Shown: positions 47,506-56,789 of the stretch, one piece after another
Layout: every line of letters starts with the position of its first letter
Numbering within the stretch: position 1 is the first letter of the stretch
Source: Williamsia faeni
GTDB taxonomy: Bacteria > Actinomycetota > Actinomycetes > Mycobacteriales > Mycobacteriaceae
Direction of reading: 5' to 3'
Length of the DNA: 64,000 nucleotides
NCBI GenBank assembly: GCA_003202005.1
Contig: QJJF01000002.1
Coordinates: 620,001-684,000 of the forward strand
Program-made: the position numbers and the translations under genes
Notes under the pieces: model-generated
Database searches by the model: none
What the model was told of the DNA's origin: nothing
The model's input: the letters and a program-made list of their open reading frames with translations, nothing else

Positions 47506-49113
47506 TCAGGCGTCGACCAGATCCCGCAGCGATGTGCCGCCTTCGCGCATCGGATCCTCGTCGGCAGAGATGTCGATGGTCGTGCGCAGCGGACGGTTCG
47601 GCAGGAACGACACCGCGATCAAGGCGATCACCGATACCGCTGCCGCGACCAGGAAGATCGTGCTGGTGGCGTCACCGTAGGCGGCCCGCACGACATGCTG
47701 CACCGGATCGGGCATCGCTGCGAGGTCGAGGCTGCCCCCCGAGCTCTGGCCCGAAATGCCCAGCTTCGACAGACCTGAGGTCGACAGGTCGGCGACCCGC
47801 GTGGCCAGCACCGAACTCAGTACCGACACTCCGACTGCACCACCAAAGGTCCGGAAGAACGCGACGTTGCTCGAGGCCGCGCCGATGTTGTGAACACTCA
47901 CGGTGTTCTGGACGACCAGCACCAGGTTCTGCAGCAACATTCCGGTGCCGAGGCCGACCACCAGGGTAAAGGCTCCGACCAGCCACAAATTGGTGGCGTG
48001 ATCGATGGTTCCCAGTAGGAGGAAACCGATGATGAGCAGGGTTGCTCCGGTGACCATGAACGGCTTCCACTTACCGAATCGACTGATCAGCTGGCCCGAA
48101 CCCACCGATGCGATGAGCATGCCCACAACCAGCGGAATCGACAGCAAGCCGGCGGTGGTCGGTGAGAAGCCCCGTGCGGTCTGGAAGTACTGACCCAGGA
48201 ATGTCGTCGAACCGAAAAGGCCCAGACCCACGGCGACCGACGCGACGATGGCCAGACCAGTGGTCCGCTCCATAACGATCTTGAGCGGAATGATCGGCGA
48301 CTTCACCTTGGACTCAACAATCGCGGTGGCCGCCAGGAGCAGGACACCTACGGCGACGTACAGCGCGGATTCCTTGGAAACCCACCCGTAGTAGTCGGCC
48401 TTGCCTGCGAACGAAACCCAGATCAGCAGGACCGAGATCCCCGCGGTGAGCAGGGTGGCACCCAACCAGTCGATCGAGACGTGTTCCTTGCGATCGGTCG
48501 TGATGTGCAGCGTCTTCTGCAGCAGGAACAGCGCGACGATTGCCAACGGCACGCACACGAAGAAGCACCAGCGCCATCCCAGCGGGCTGTCGACGATGAC
48601 ACCACCGAGGATCGGTCCACCGGACATCGACACGGCCATCACCGCGCCCATGTATCCCGAGTAACGGCCCCGTTCACGCGGCGCGACGATGCTGCCGATG
48701 ATGGCCACCACGAGCGCAGTCAGGCCACCCATTCCAACACCCTGAATCACGCGGGCCGCCAAGAGAATCGGCACATTGTGGGACAGCCCGGCCAGGATCG
48801 AACCGGCCACGAAGATCACCAGTGCGGACTGGACGAGGGCCTTCTTGTTGAAGATATCTGCGAGCTTGCCCCAGATAGGGGTCGACGCGGCATTGGCCAA
48901 CAGCGCCGTCGTGATCACCCACGCGTACGCCGTCTGCGAACCCTCGAGGTCACTGATGATCGTCGGTAGTGCCGTGGCGACGATGGTGGTACTCAGCAGA
49001 GCCGTGAAGAGGCCCGCGAGCAGTCCGACCATCGTCTTGAGGATCTGCTGGTGTGTCATCGCCAGTGGATCGTGCTTTTCCGTCGCGCCGGCCAACTCGT
49101 TGGACACTGCCAT
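47506..49113 (-). CDS. DHA2-family (14-TM) major facilitator drug exporter
   Basis: 535 residues from ATG 49113 (GGGGAG six bases upstream). Fourteen hydrophobic helices. The motif LADIFNKKALVQSALVIF follows helix 2, and RVIQGVGMGGLTALVVAIIGSIVAPRERGRYSGY is motif C-like, typical of EmrB/QacA proton antiporters. The long C-terminal tail after the last helix is charged. It probably exports a hydrophobic drug or metabolite. An unusual A/T-rich operator lies upstream, but no regulator gene adjoins. Downstream is palindromic repeat copy 2. Confidence 0.92.
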   Translation of the reverse strand: MAVSNELAGATEKHDPLAMTHQQILKTMVGLLAGLFTALLSTTIVATALPTIISDLEGSQTAYAWVITTALLANAASTPIWGKLADIFNKKALVQSALVIFVAGSILAGLSHNVPILLAARVIQGVGMGGLTALVVAIIGSIVAPRERGRYSGYMGAVMAVSMSGGPILGGVIVDSPLGWRWCFFVCVPLAIVALFLLQKTLHITTDRKEHVSIDWLGATLLTAGISVLLIWVSFAGKADYYGWVSKESALYVAVGVLLLAATAIVESKVKSPIIPLKIVMERTTGLAIVASVAVGLGLFGSTTFLGQYFQTARGFSPTTAGLLSIPLVVGMLIASVGSGQLISRFGKWKPFMVTGATLLIIGFLLLGTIDHATNLWLVGAFTLVVGLGTGMLLQNLVLVVQNTVSVHNIGAASSNVAFFRTFGGAVGVSVLSSVLATRVADLSTSGLSKLGISGQSSGGSLDLAAMPDPVQHVVRAAYGDATSTIFLVAAAVSVIALIAVSFLPNRPLRTTIDISADEDPMREGGTSLRDLVDA

Positions 49114-49131
49114 CCGTGACTCCCCTGACAA

Positions 49132-49184
49132 TTAGTTGATTGTGCCACACAACCATAAGTTAGTTGCATGCAGTAATCAACTAA
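49132..49184. promoter_or_regulatory. TTAGTTG / CAACTAA repeat array upstream of the drug exporter
   Basis: TTAGTTGATT (49132-49141), TTAGTTG (49160-49166) and AATCAACTAA (49175-49184). The second and third form an inverted pair with 11-bp spacing, and the first and third a perfect 10-bp inverted pair. The stretch is A/T-rich and sits 19 bp before the exporter start. It suits a MarR- or TetR-type repressor. Confidence 0.6.
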
Positions 49185-49246
49185 AGGACTGGCGCAAATA
49201 TTTCCGAACCGTCGATACCGATGGTTGTGAGGTGGAGCGAACCGAT

Positions 49247-49771
49247 CTAGACGCGCGGCGTCTGACGCGGATATCCCCGACGTACTGTGCGGTCGAGTAT
49301 CCCCAGGGTGCCGGCCAACGAATTGGTATGGATGACCGGGAAGATGTCTTTCTCGCGCCATTCCGGATGGATATCGGACCAGTCGTAGAACGAGGTGACC
49401 TTCGTCGCGCCATCGGCAGCCGGTTCGAGACGGTATCCGTAGATGTGACCGATCTGCGGTCGGAGACGACCGAGAATCGTCCACGAGACCTCCACATCGG
49501 GAATGAAGGTTTCGATGGTGACCGTCACGTCATACTCCCCCAACGGAAAATCGGCCAGCGCCTCCCGGTCCATGTGGACCACAAATGTGTCGCCGACGGC
49601 AGTGACCCGCTCTCCGGTGGCGTCCATCAACATGCCCGACGCATCGATCGCCACATGGCCCTGCGGATCGGTCAGGACGGCAAAGATATCTGCTGCGGAC
49701 GCGCGGATCACGCGCTCGGATTCGATACGGTCAGATCCGGCGTTGCCGGCTTCCAAGTGTTCAGCGGTCAT
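49247..49771 (-). CDS. SRPBCC (START-like) family protein
   Basis: 174 residues. The fold is recognisable from ESERVIRASAADIFAVLTDPQGHVAIDASGMLM at the start, typical of polyketide cyclase/dehydrase-type SRPBCC domains. VSWTILGRLRPQIGHIYGYRLEPAADGATKVTSFYDWSD follows, then a long C-terminal helix IFPVIHTNSLAGTLGILDRTV. Such proteins have a deep hydrophobic pocket for lipids or aromatic ligands. No catalytic residue can be assigned. It is divergent from the pterin dehydratase gene and on the same strand as the exporter. Confidence 0.85.
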   Translation of the reverse strand: MTAEHLEAGNAGSDRIESERVIRASAADIFAVLTDPQGHVAIDASGMLMDATGERVTAVGDTFVVHMDREALADFPLGEYDVTVTIETFIPDVEVSWTILGRLRPQIGHIYGYRLEPAADGATKVTSFYDWSDIHPEWREKDIFPVIHTNSLAGTLGILDRTVRRGYPRQTPRV

Positions 49772-49858
49772 ACGAAGAGGCTATCCACACAGGTCCACGA
49801 ACATCAGCCGATCGGCGTGGGTATTGCCCGAGTGTCGGGCGACTGGCAGCATCAGGTC

Positions 49859-50143
49859 ATGGCTGGTCTACTGAGCGAACCCGATATCACCAAGGCCCTT
49901 GCCGACCTCACCTTTTGGTCGCGTACCGGCGATTCACTGACACGCACCATCGAATGCCCAGATTTTCCGGCAGCGATCACGTTGGTCGATCGTGTCGCCG
50001 AGGCGGCCGAAGCCGCCCAACATCATCCGGACATCGATATTCGTTGGCGCACTGTCACATTCACATTGAGCACGCATTCAGAGGGCGGGATCACCGGGAA
50101 GGACACCATGCTTGCCCACCAGATCGACGATCTCGCCCCCTGA
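49859..50143 (+). CDS. Pterin-4a-carbinolamine dehydratase
   Basis: 94 residues from ATG 49859. The active-site signature AAQHHPDIDIRWRTVTFTLSTHSEGGITGKD matches the HHP...W..V...L.TH..GG.T..D pattern of PCD enzymes, which recycle 4a-hydroxytetrahydropterin and, in some organisms, also act as transcription co-factors (DCoH). The frame extends 240 codons upstream, but that part is antisense to the SRPBCC gene. No aromatic hydroxylase gene is seen in the window, so its partner is unknown. Confidence 0.92.
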   Translation: MAGLLSEPDITKALADLTFWSRTGDSLTRTIECPDFPAAITLVDRVAEAAEAAQHHPDIDIRWRTVTFTLSTHSEGGITGKDTMLAHQIDDLAP

Positions 50144-50156
50144 CGCGTAGGACTTC

Positions 50157-51305
50157 TCAGCGCGCGGTGAGCGCTGCGTAGCGGGCGATGTGCTGGTCGG
50201 CCGGCCCGAACTCGTACTCAATGGCGGTGAGGCGCTTGAAATAGTGACCGATCGCGAGTTCTTCGGTCATACCCATGCCACCGTGCAACTGGACCGCATT
50301 CTGCCCGATGAACCGTGCCGAGCGTCCGATCGTCGCCTTGGCTGCCGAGACGGCCAAAGATCGTTCCACGGCGTCTGCCTCGAGATTGAGCACCGCGAGG
50401 TAGACCGCGGCAATCGACTGCTCGACCTCTATGTACATGTCGACCATCCGGTGCTGCAATGCCTGGAAGCTGCCGATCGCCTGCCCGAACTGCTGACGCT
50501 GCTTGGCATATTCGACGGTGTCCGCCAGTACCTTTCGCATCAGACCGACCGCTTCTGATGCCACGGAAGCAGTTGCCTCGTCGACTGCCTTGTCGATCGA
50601 GGCCCAGGCACCCCCTTCAGTACCGAGCAGCGCATCGGCGGGGAGCCGGAGGTCGGTGAACGTCAAGTCCGCGGCCTGACGGTCGTCGATCGTGCGGTAC
50701 GCGTGGCTTTCGATGCCGGCCGGCAAGTTGTCCGGTTCGACGTCGACAACGAAGAGCGAGATGCCGTCGGCGTCACGCTGCGAGCCCGCCGTGCGCGCAG
50801 TGATCAGGAAATGGTTGGCCAGCGGCGCACTGCTCACCACTGTCTTGGTTCCGTTGATCACCCATTCGTCGCCGTCACGACGCGCTGTGGTGGAGACGTC
50901 GCTGTATGTATAACCCGAGGTCGGCTCGGTGGCGGCAAAAGCAGTGATCGCCGTGCCGGCGACGATGTCGTCGACGATCTGCGCGGCCCGATCACCACCG
51001 GCCCGCCGGAGCAAACCGGAACCGATCACGACGGTGTCGACAAACGGCTCGACCACCAGCGCGTATCCGAGTGCTTCGGTGACGATCATGAGCTCGACGG
51101 GTCCCCCGCCGAGCCCGCCGTCCGCTTCGGGCAAGGTGGCGCCGAGAATCCCGAGTTCTTCGGCGAAGCTCGCCCAGATCTCCGGCTGCCAGCCCTTCCC
51201 GGTCTTCACCGCGGCACGGCTGGTCTCCAGTCCATACCGCGTGGCCAGGAACTTGCCGAGGCCGTCACGAAGTAGTTCCTGCTCTTTTGTCAGGCTGAAG
51301 TCCAT
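50157..51305 (-). CDS. Acyl-CoA dehydrogenase, subunit 2 of a pair
   Basis: 382 residues. It starts MDFSLTKEQELLRDGLGKFLATRYG and ends FIGQNAVQLHGGMGMTEELAIGHYFKRLTAIEYEFGPADQHIARYAAL, typical of the actinobacterial FadE group that works as heterotetramers. Flavin contact motifs TAFAATEPTSGYTYSDVSTTARRDGDEWVINGTKTVVSSAPLA are present. The start overlaps the stop of the upstream dehydrogenase by one base. In steroid degradation, such adjacent pairs (ChsE1-ChsE2 type) form alpha2-beta2 enzymes. The substrate here is unknown. Confidence 0.9.
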   Translation of the reverse strand: MDFSLTKEQELLRDGLGKFLATRYGLETSRAAVKTGKGWQPEIWASFAEELGILGATLPEADGGLGGGPVELMIVTEALGYALVVEPFVDTVVIGSGLLRRAGGDRAAQIVDDIVAGTAITAFAATEPTSGYTYSDVSTTARRDGDEWVINGTKTVVSSAPLANHFLITARTAGSQRDADGISLFVVDVEPDNLPAGIESHAYRTIDDRQAADLTFTDLRLPADALLGTEGGAWASIDKAVDEATASVASEAVGLMRKVLADTVEYAKQRQQFGQAIGSFQALQHRMVDMYIEVEQSIAAVYLAVLNLEADAVERSLAVSAAKATIGRSARFIGQNAVQLHGGMGMTEELAIGHYFKRLTAIEYEFGPADQHIARYAALTAR

Positions 51306-52537
51306 CAGAGCCCCAATGCTGCTTTGGCGAGAATGTTTCGCTGAATTTCGTTGCTACCGGCGTAGATCGAACCGGCCCGGTCGTTGAAGTAACGCAGTGG
51401 CGCGACGGCCTGCCACTGTTCGCCGCTGACATATCCGCCCGCGGGTTCAGAGAACTCCGCAATCGGACCACCGGGGCGCGCAGCGTGTGGCTGGTAGACC
51501 CGACCGCGCGGTCCGGCGGCCTCGAGCGTGATCTCGGTGAGCTTTTGACTGAGTTCGGTCGCGAGAACCTTCAGCATCGACGACGCCGGCCCCGGATCCT
51601 TGCCCGAAGCCATCGCCGACAACGTTCGGTATTCGAGGATTTCGAGTACTTTCGTCCGGATCTTCGCCTCGGCGAGCTTGGCCGAGAACAGCGGATCCTC
51701 GATGAGCGGACGGCCATCCGGCCCGGGTATGCCCGCTGCCGCTTTTCCTGCCGACTCCGCCATCACCTGCAGCGCGGGCGCTGCTGCTGCCCCACCACGT
51801 TCGAAGACCAACAGGTATTTCGCAACGGTCCACCCGTCGTCGATCGTGCCGATGACGTTCGATTTCGGTACGCGCACACCATCGAAGAACACCTGGTTCT
51901 GCACTTGCTCTCCCGAGGTCATGACCAGCGGCCGAACCTCGATACCCGGGGTGGTCATGTCGATCAGCAGGAAGGTGATCCCCTGCTGCTTCTTCGCTTG
52001 TTTCGAGGTACGGACCAGGCAGAACATCCAATTTGCCTCAGCCGCATGGGTTGTCCATATCTTGCTGCCGGTACAGACCAGGTCGTCGCCCTCGTCGACG
52101 GCGGCCATCGTCAGTGAAGCCAGATCCGAACCCGCCTCCGGCTCGGAGTAGCCCTGGCAGAAGAACACCTCGCCGGTGAGGATGCGCGGCAGGAAGAAGT
52201 CTTTCTGCTCCTGGGTTCCGAACGCGGCGATGGCGTGCGACACCATCCGAATACCCATGGGCGACAACGACGGTGCGCCCGCCAGGATGGACTCCCGACT
52301 GAAGATGTAGTGCTGCGTCTGACTCCAGTCACAACCTCCGTGCTCGACGGCCCAGGCCGGAGCCGCCCAGCCACGCTCGTGCAGGATGCGCTGCCACTCC
52401 ATGCTCGCCTCGTGCTCGGAGTAGACGCTTGTCATGAGCCGGCCCGCCTGTCGCAGGTCCGGCGTGAGTTTCTCATCGAGGAAGGCGACTACCTCGTCCC
52501 GGAAAGCCGCGTCGGCTTCTGACCAATCCAAGTCCAT
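51305..52537 (-). CDS. Acyl-CoA dehydrogenase, subunit 1 of a pair
   Basis: 410 residues from ATG 52537. FAD/substrate motifs are VFFCQGYSEPEAGSDLASL and CTGSKIWTTHAAEANWMFCLVRTS, and the C-terminal GSIYAGSNEIQRNILAKAALGL carries the usual EIQRN segment. It and the next gene overlap by one base and are clearly co-translated. A divergent TetR gene starts 63 bp upstream and its operator-like dyad lies in the gap. A role in degradation of branched, cyclic or steroid acyl-CoAs is likely by family, not proven. Confidence 0.92.
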   Translation of the reverse strand: MDLDWSEADAAFRDEVVAFLDEKLTPDLRQAGRLMTSVYSEHEASMEWQRILHERGWAAPAWAVEHGGCDWSQTQHYIFSRESILAGAPSLSPMGIRMVSHAIAAFGTQEQKDFFLPRILTGEVFFCQGYSEPEAGSDLASLTMAAVDEGDDLVCTGSKIWTTHAAEANWMFCLVRTSKQAKKQQGITFLLIDMTTPGIEVRPLVMTSGEQVQNQVFFDGVRVPKSNVIGTIDDGWTVAKYLLVFERGGAAAAPALQVMAESAGKAAAGIPGPDGRPLIEDPLFSAKLAEAKIRTKVLEILEYRTLSAMASGKDPGPASSMLKVLATELSQKLTEITLEAAGPRGRVYQPHAARPGGPIAEFSEPAGGYVSGEQWQAVAPLRYFNDRAGSIYAGSNEIQRNILAKAALGL

Positions 52538-52584
52538 CTGCACTCCCCGCGTTTCGACGCATCGGTTGACCACCGAGGCCACTA

Positions 52585-52607
52585 GAGACAAAATCTACTT
52601 ATGTCTC
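52585..52607. promoter_or_regulatory. Dyad GAGACA-N11-TGTCTC at the TetR start codon
   Basis: Perfect 6-bp arms (52585-52590 and 52602-52607) overlap the TetR start codon at 52601 and lie 48 bp from the dehydrogenase start. A TetR autoregulatory operator controlling both divergent genes is likely. Confidence 0.5.
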
Positions 52608-53200
52608 AGGGAGCCGTCAACGGTCGATCCAGGACGCCCTCTCGCCCAACCCGCGACGACGTCATCGATCTCGCCCACGACTGGTTTCGCGACGGCCGGC
52701 GGGTGGACGTCCAAGCGCTGTCCCGCGAACTCGGTATCGGCCGGGCCACCATCTATCGGTGGTTCTCTGGCCGCGAGGTGATCATCGGCGAGGTCGTGTG
52801 GCGAATCGTGGCCGAAGCTTTGCGACGGGTCGAGGACCGGGAGGGCTATCCCGCCAACATTGAACAGTTTGTGCACAACTACGGAGAGATGGCGGCCGCG
52901 GTGCGGAGCTATCATCCACTTTCGCAGTTCGTGTCCGACGATCCCGAATATGCGCTGCGCGTGCTGAGCACGCGGTACAGCGTTGTCCAGGGGCGGCTCA
53001 TCGAGTGGAATATGGTGCGACTCAGTACTTTTCCTGAGATCGGGCCGAAGGTCGACATCAGCGCACTGGCATATGCGATCGTTCGCGTCGGTGAATCATT
53101 CATCTGGAGCGACATGATCACCGGTGAACCTCCTGCGCCTGAGCAGGCCACGGCCATGGTCGCATTGCTGCTCGCGGGCGCCTGCTCGACACCTGCGTAG
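52601..53200 (+). CDS. TetR-family regulator (QsdR-like) of the dehydrogenase pair
   Basis: 199 residues. DNA-binding part: TRDDVIDLAHDWFRDGRRVDVQALSRELGIGRATIYRWFSGREVIIGEVVWR, a TetR helix-turn-helix. The C-terminal domain with YPANIEQFVHNYGEMAAAVRSYHPLSQFVSDDPEYALRVLSTRYSVVQGR resembles the QsdR-type subgroup. No ribosome site is clear, so the transcript may be nearly leaderless. Divergent orientation and the shared dyad suggest it represses the acyl-CoA dehydrogenase operon in the absence of an acyl-CoA ligand. Confidence 0.88.
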   Translation: MSQGAVNGRSRTPSRPTRDDVIDLAHDWFRDGRRVDVQALSRELGIGRATIYRWFSGREVIIGEVVWRIVAEALRRVEDREGYPANIEQFVHNYGEMAAAVRSYHPLSQFVSDDPEYALRVLSTRYSVVQGRLIEWNMVRLSTFPEIGPKVDISALAYAIVRVGESFIWSDMITGEPPAPEQATAMVALLLAGACSTPA

Positions 53201-53226
53201 CCAGAGCAGTCGGCGCGCGGGGTTTT

Positions 53227-56200
53227 TCAGTGCGCAAGCACTGTCTGCAGGAAAGACAACGGCACGCCGGCCACGACCGCCAGATGACTTTCGTCCAGAT
53301 CCGATTTGATCTGCAGGACCAGCCTGCGAAACGCCTCACCACCGTCGAGCGGAAATCGAATCATCCCGGCCCGGGCACACCTCGCCAGTACTGCGACGGC
53401 ATAACGCTCGGCCTCATCGGATCGACCTGCCACCGACAGGCAGGTGGCGCATAGACGGTCGGCACGCAGAGCGGCCCTCTGCCTGCGGTTTCCGTCTATC
53501 CTGTCGACCCATTCCTGCGCCCACGTGCACGCCAAGGCGCGGTCTTCGGTCGTGTCGCGATCGCCGGACTCGTTGAGTAACAACCGAATCGCGATCTCCT
53601 CGTCGAGCTGCGCCACGACGGCGGCCAAACCGGCCGGTGATCGGACCCGGTGGGCATGGTCGACACGCATCCGGATCGCGCGGCGGGACGGGAGATTCTG
53701 CGTGACCTGCTCAACCTCGACCGACGCGCGCAACCGCGGCACATCGAGCCGCTCCGCGACCTCCGCCGCCTGGTCGAGAAGGTCCGCTGCCGCATCCTTC
53801 TCACCGCGTAGCAGCGCCACCCGCGCACCGATCACGTAGCGCGCCTGGATCATGTCGACGACGCCCTCTTCTGCGCCGAGTTTGAAGCTCGCGTCGAGCA
53901 GTGCGCCGGCCTCCTCCGCGTCTCCGCGTTCGTACCGAACCTCTGCCAGCAGCGCGCTCGCCAGGCGGGACCCCTGCGACTGTGTGGACGCCCCGTTACC
54001 CGAGGCGGTCTGGAACGCGCGACGAAAACACTGCTCCGCCCGGACCACATCGAGCTGTTCCATATAGGCGATCCCATCGAGCGCGTCGCCGTAGATCACC
54101 GCGAAGGGGCCGGTGTTCTGTTGGTGGTAGGGAGCGGCCCACTGTTGCCACCGGTGCGCTTCGTTGAAGTCGAAACGACATGTCGCGCTGAATGTCCGGA
54201 CATTCCCCAGGGCGGAGGCCACGAAAGGCGGCAAGTTGTCCGGTTCCGATGCCGGATCAGCGATCAAGTCATCGAGCCGGTCGAAGCGATCCGAGATCGC
54301 CCCGTTGCAGGCGGCGATCACGGCCGCTTCGCGCCTGATCTCGATCGTCGCGCGATCGGAGTCGGGCATCAGCGCGAGCGCCGCGTCCACTCGTGCAAGT
54401 GCCGCGTCGACGAGGTCGGGACGATGGTGCAGCATGTGAGCCCAGCCGAGCAACAACTGAACCCGCGGACTCACGACGACTGCGGCGGGCGGCAGCTTGT
54501 CCACTATCGCGAGCAAAGTCATCATGTGCGATTGCTCTATCAACGTTCGGCCATCGATCTCGACCAGCGCCACGGCACGCTCGGTGTCGCCCGCGGCAAG
54601 CGCGTGCTCGACGGCCTCGGCCACCATCGCGTGATCGGCAAACCAGTCAGATGCCTTGCGGTGCAACGACGGGATCGAATCGGGTTGATCGCGTTCGAGG
54701 CGCCGGCGCAGGAATTCACCGAACAACGGATGGAACCGAAACCAGTCCCCGTCCTCATCCAGCCTCTGCAGGAACAGATCTCGCGTCTCGACGTCCTCCA
54801 AGAGTGCCTGTCCACGCGGCTGCTCACTCAAGGCAGAGGCCAACCCCGCGCAGATTCGTTCCGGTACCGACACCGCGAGAAGAAAGTTCACCATCTCCGG
54901 TTCCAGGGTGGACAACACATTCTCGGTGAGAAAGTCACCGATCGCGTGATGCCGGCCCGAGATGTGACCGATCAGATCCGAGGGTTTGTTCGACCCACGC
55001 AGTGACAACGTCGCCAGCTGCAGTGCGGCCGCCCATCCGTCCGTCGAATTCCAGAGCTGCGTCACCTCATCGTTGCGAAGGTCCAGTCCGGACACATCCA
55101 GCAGAAACGACCGCGCCTCATCGGCGTCGAAACACAACCCGGCGATGTCGAGTTCGACGAGTTCGTCGTTGACCCGCATCCGGCTGATCGGAAGGCCCGA
55201 TCCCGTGCGGCTGGTGATGATGACCTGGAGGTGATGACAGCTGTGCTCGAGCAAAAACGCCAACGCACCGATCGACCTCGGGTCGGTGACCCGCTGCCAA
55301 TCGTCGACGATGACCGAGATCCGCTCACCACGCTCGTGAATCTCGTTGATCAGCGAGGTCAGCACATGCTGCTCGGCCTCCGCACCGCGCTGATCGATGA
55401 CCTCGGCGAGATCACCCACGATCTCGGGCTTCGCGCGCCGCAACGACTCCACGAGGTTGGCCAGGAATCGATCGGGATCGTTGTCATCGTCGTCGACCGT
55501 CAGCCACGCCACCGGAACCCCGGTGTTGAACAGTTCCTCTGCCCATTGGGTGGCGACCGTGGTTTTCCCGTACCCCGCGGGCGCGTGGATCAGAACCAGT
55601 CGTCGCCACTTACCGGCGCGCAGGATGTCCATCAGGCGCACCCGGGCAACCTGCGCACGTGGTCGCAGCGGTGGACGAAACTTGGTCGACGGTATCGGTG
55701 GCGATGTCGTCATCCCTGCGCGCACCCGCCGGTCGATGTCCACCGCCACCGGATCTTCGGAGTAAGCCGACGGCAGCGCCATCTCATCCACCCCGACGCT
55801 CAGCTCTCGCTGGGCCTCGCGCAACAGTTCGCCGTAGTCGGCGGCCGAGGCCGGGCGGTCTTCGGGCTCGCGGGCCATCGCTCGTTCGATTGCGCGGGCC
55901 ACCGGGCCCGGGATACCGGTCTGCTTCAAGTCGGGAAGTGGTTCGGCAGCTATCCGCAGGAAATGGGCGACCACCTGCTCCCCACTGCGCCGCTCGAAGG
56001 CCGCGTGACCGGTCAGCGCGCAGAACAACGTGGAACCGAGGCCGTAGATGTCCGAGGCCACCGACGGATCTGCACCGGTCAGCAACTCCGGAGCGGTGAA
56101 CGCCGGAGATCCGGTGACAATGTCGGAGCCGGTCTCGAAACCATCGACGATGCGGGCGATACCGAAGTCCGTCAGCTGCGGCTCGCCATACTCGGTGAGC

Positions 56201-56667
56201 AGGATGTTTCCTGGCTTCACATCACGATGGAGCGTGCCGCAGCGGTGTGCCGTCTCCAGGGCCCCGGCCACCTTGACACCGACGCGGAGTACCTCCGGCC
56301 AGTTCAGGGTCCCTTGCTTGCGAATACGCGCATCGAGCGAGTCATGGGGGTGAAACGGCATGACGATGAACGGATGGCCTCCCGGTGTGCTCCCCACCTC
56401 GAGGATTTCCACGATGTTGGGGTGCCCGGACAGTCGGCCCATCGCGCGCTGCTCGCGCACGAACCGCTCGAGATTGCCTTTGTCCAGATGATCGGCGAGC
56501 ACCTTTACTGCGACGACCCGATCCAGCCCCGGCTGAGAACAGCGATAGACCGCTCCGAATCCGCCCTGACCGATCAGATCAGGGTCACCGAAGCCCGCAC
56601 CGACCAACTCCCCCGCTATGTCGAGTACGACATGGCGCTGGGTCATCTGTGGATCGTTCTCGGCCAT
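53227..56667 (-). CDS. pknK: PknK-type Ser/Thr kinase fused to a MalT-like ATPase/TPR module
   Basis: 1146 residues, close to the 1110 of M. tuberculosis PknK. Kinase domain at about 25-290: GQGGFGAVY (33-41), Lys55, HRDVKPGN with Asp149, DFG (167-169). A STAND-type ATPase starts near 330 with Walker A APAGYGKTT (362-370) and Walker B ISVIVDDWQ. A long MalT-like helical-repeat region runs to the C-terminus. There is no LuxR DNA-binding domain. PknK regulates transcription and growth under stress. Monocistronic; its 3' end faces the convergent TetR gene. Confidence 0.92.
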   Translation of the reverse strand: MAENDPQMTQRHVVLDIAGELVGAGFGDPDLIGQGGFGAVYRCSQPGLDRVVAVKVLADHLDKGNLERFVREQRAMGRLSGHPNIVEILEVGSTPGGHPFIVMPFHPHDSLDARIRKQGTLNWPEVLRVGVKVAGALETAHRCGTLHRDVKPGNILLTEYGEPQLTDFGIARIVDGFETGSDIVTGSPAFTAPELLTGADPSVASDIYGLGSTLFCALTGHAAFERRSGEQVVAHFLRIAAEPLPDLKQTGIPGPVARAIERAMAREPEDRPASAADYGELLREAQRELSVGVDEMALPSAYSEDPVAVDIDRRVRAGMTTSPPIPSTKFRPPLRPRAQVARVRLMDILRAGKWRRLVLIHAPAGYGKTTVATQWAEELFNTGVPVAWLTVDDDDNDPDRFLANLVESLRRAKPEIVGDLAEVIDQRGAEAEQHVLTSLINEIHERGERISVIVDDWQRVTDPRSIGALAFLLEHSCHHLQVIITSRTGSGLPISRMRVNDELVELDIAGLCFDADEARSFLLDVSGLDLRNDEVTQLWNSTDGWAAALQLATLSLRGSNKPSDLIGHISGRHHAIGDFLTENVLSTLEPEMVNFLLAVSVPERICAGLASALSEQPRGQALLEDVETRDLFLQRLDEDGDWFRFHPLFGEFLRRRLERDQPDSIPSLHRKASDWFADHAMVAEAVEHALAAGDTERAVALVEIDGRTLIEQSHMMTLLAIVDKLPPAAVVVSPRVQLLLGWAHMLHHRPDLVDAALARVDAALALMPDSDRATIEIRREAAVIAACNGAISDRFDRLDDLIADPASEPDNLPPFVASALGNVRTFSATCRFDFNEAHRWQQWAAPYHQQNTGPFAVIYGDALDGIAYMEQLDVVRAEQCFRRAFQTASGNGASTQSQGSRLASALLAEVRYERGDAEEAGALLDASFKLGAEEGVVDMIQARYVIGARVALLRGEKDAAADLLDQAAEVAERLDVPRLRASVEVEQVTQNLPSRRAIRMRVDHAHRVRSPAGLAAVVAQLDEEIAIRLLLNESGDRDTTEDRALACTWAQEWVDRIDGNRRQRAALRADRLCATCLSVAGRSDEAERYAVAVLARCARAGMIRFPLDGGEAFRRLVLQIKSDLDESHLAVVAGVPLSFLQTVLAH

Positions 56668-56789
56668 GAGCTGCCTCGATCGACTGGAGCACGGACATCA
56701 GGTACACCTCCAGCCTATCGCGGACGTCACCAGATCCAATCGAATCGATCGAGGCAGCTCCGGGCACCATCTCGGCGTGAGGTTGACCG

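Noticed and set aside
49136-49858. Upstream extension of the pterin dehydratase frame by 241 codons
   Set aside because: It is antisense to the SRPBCC gene; the conserved enzyme starts at 49859.
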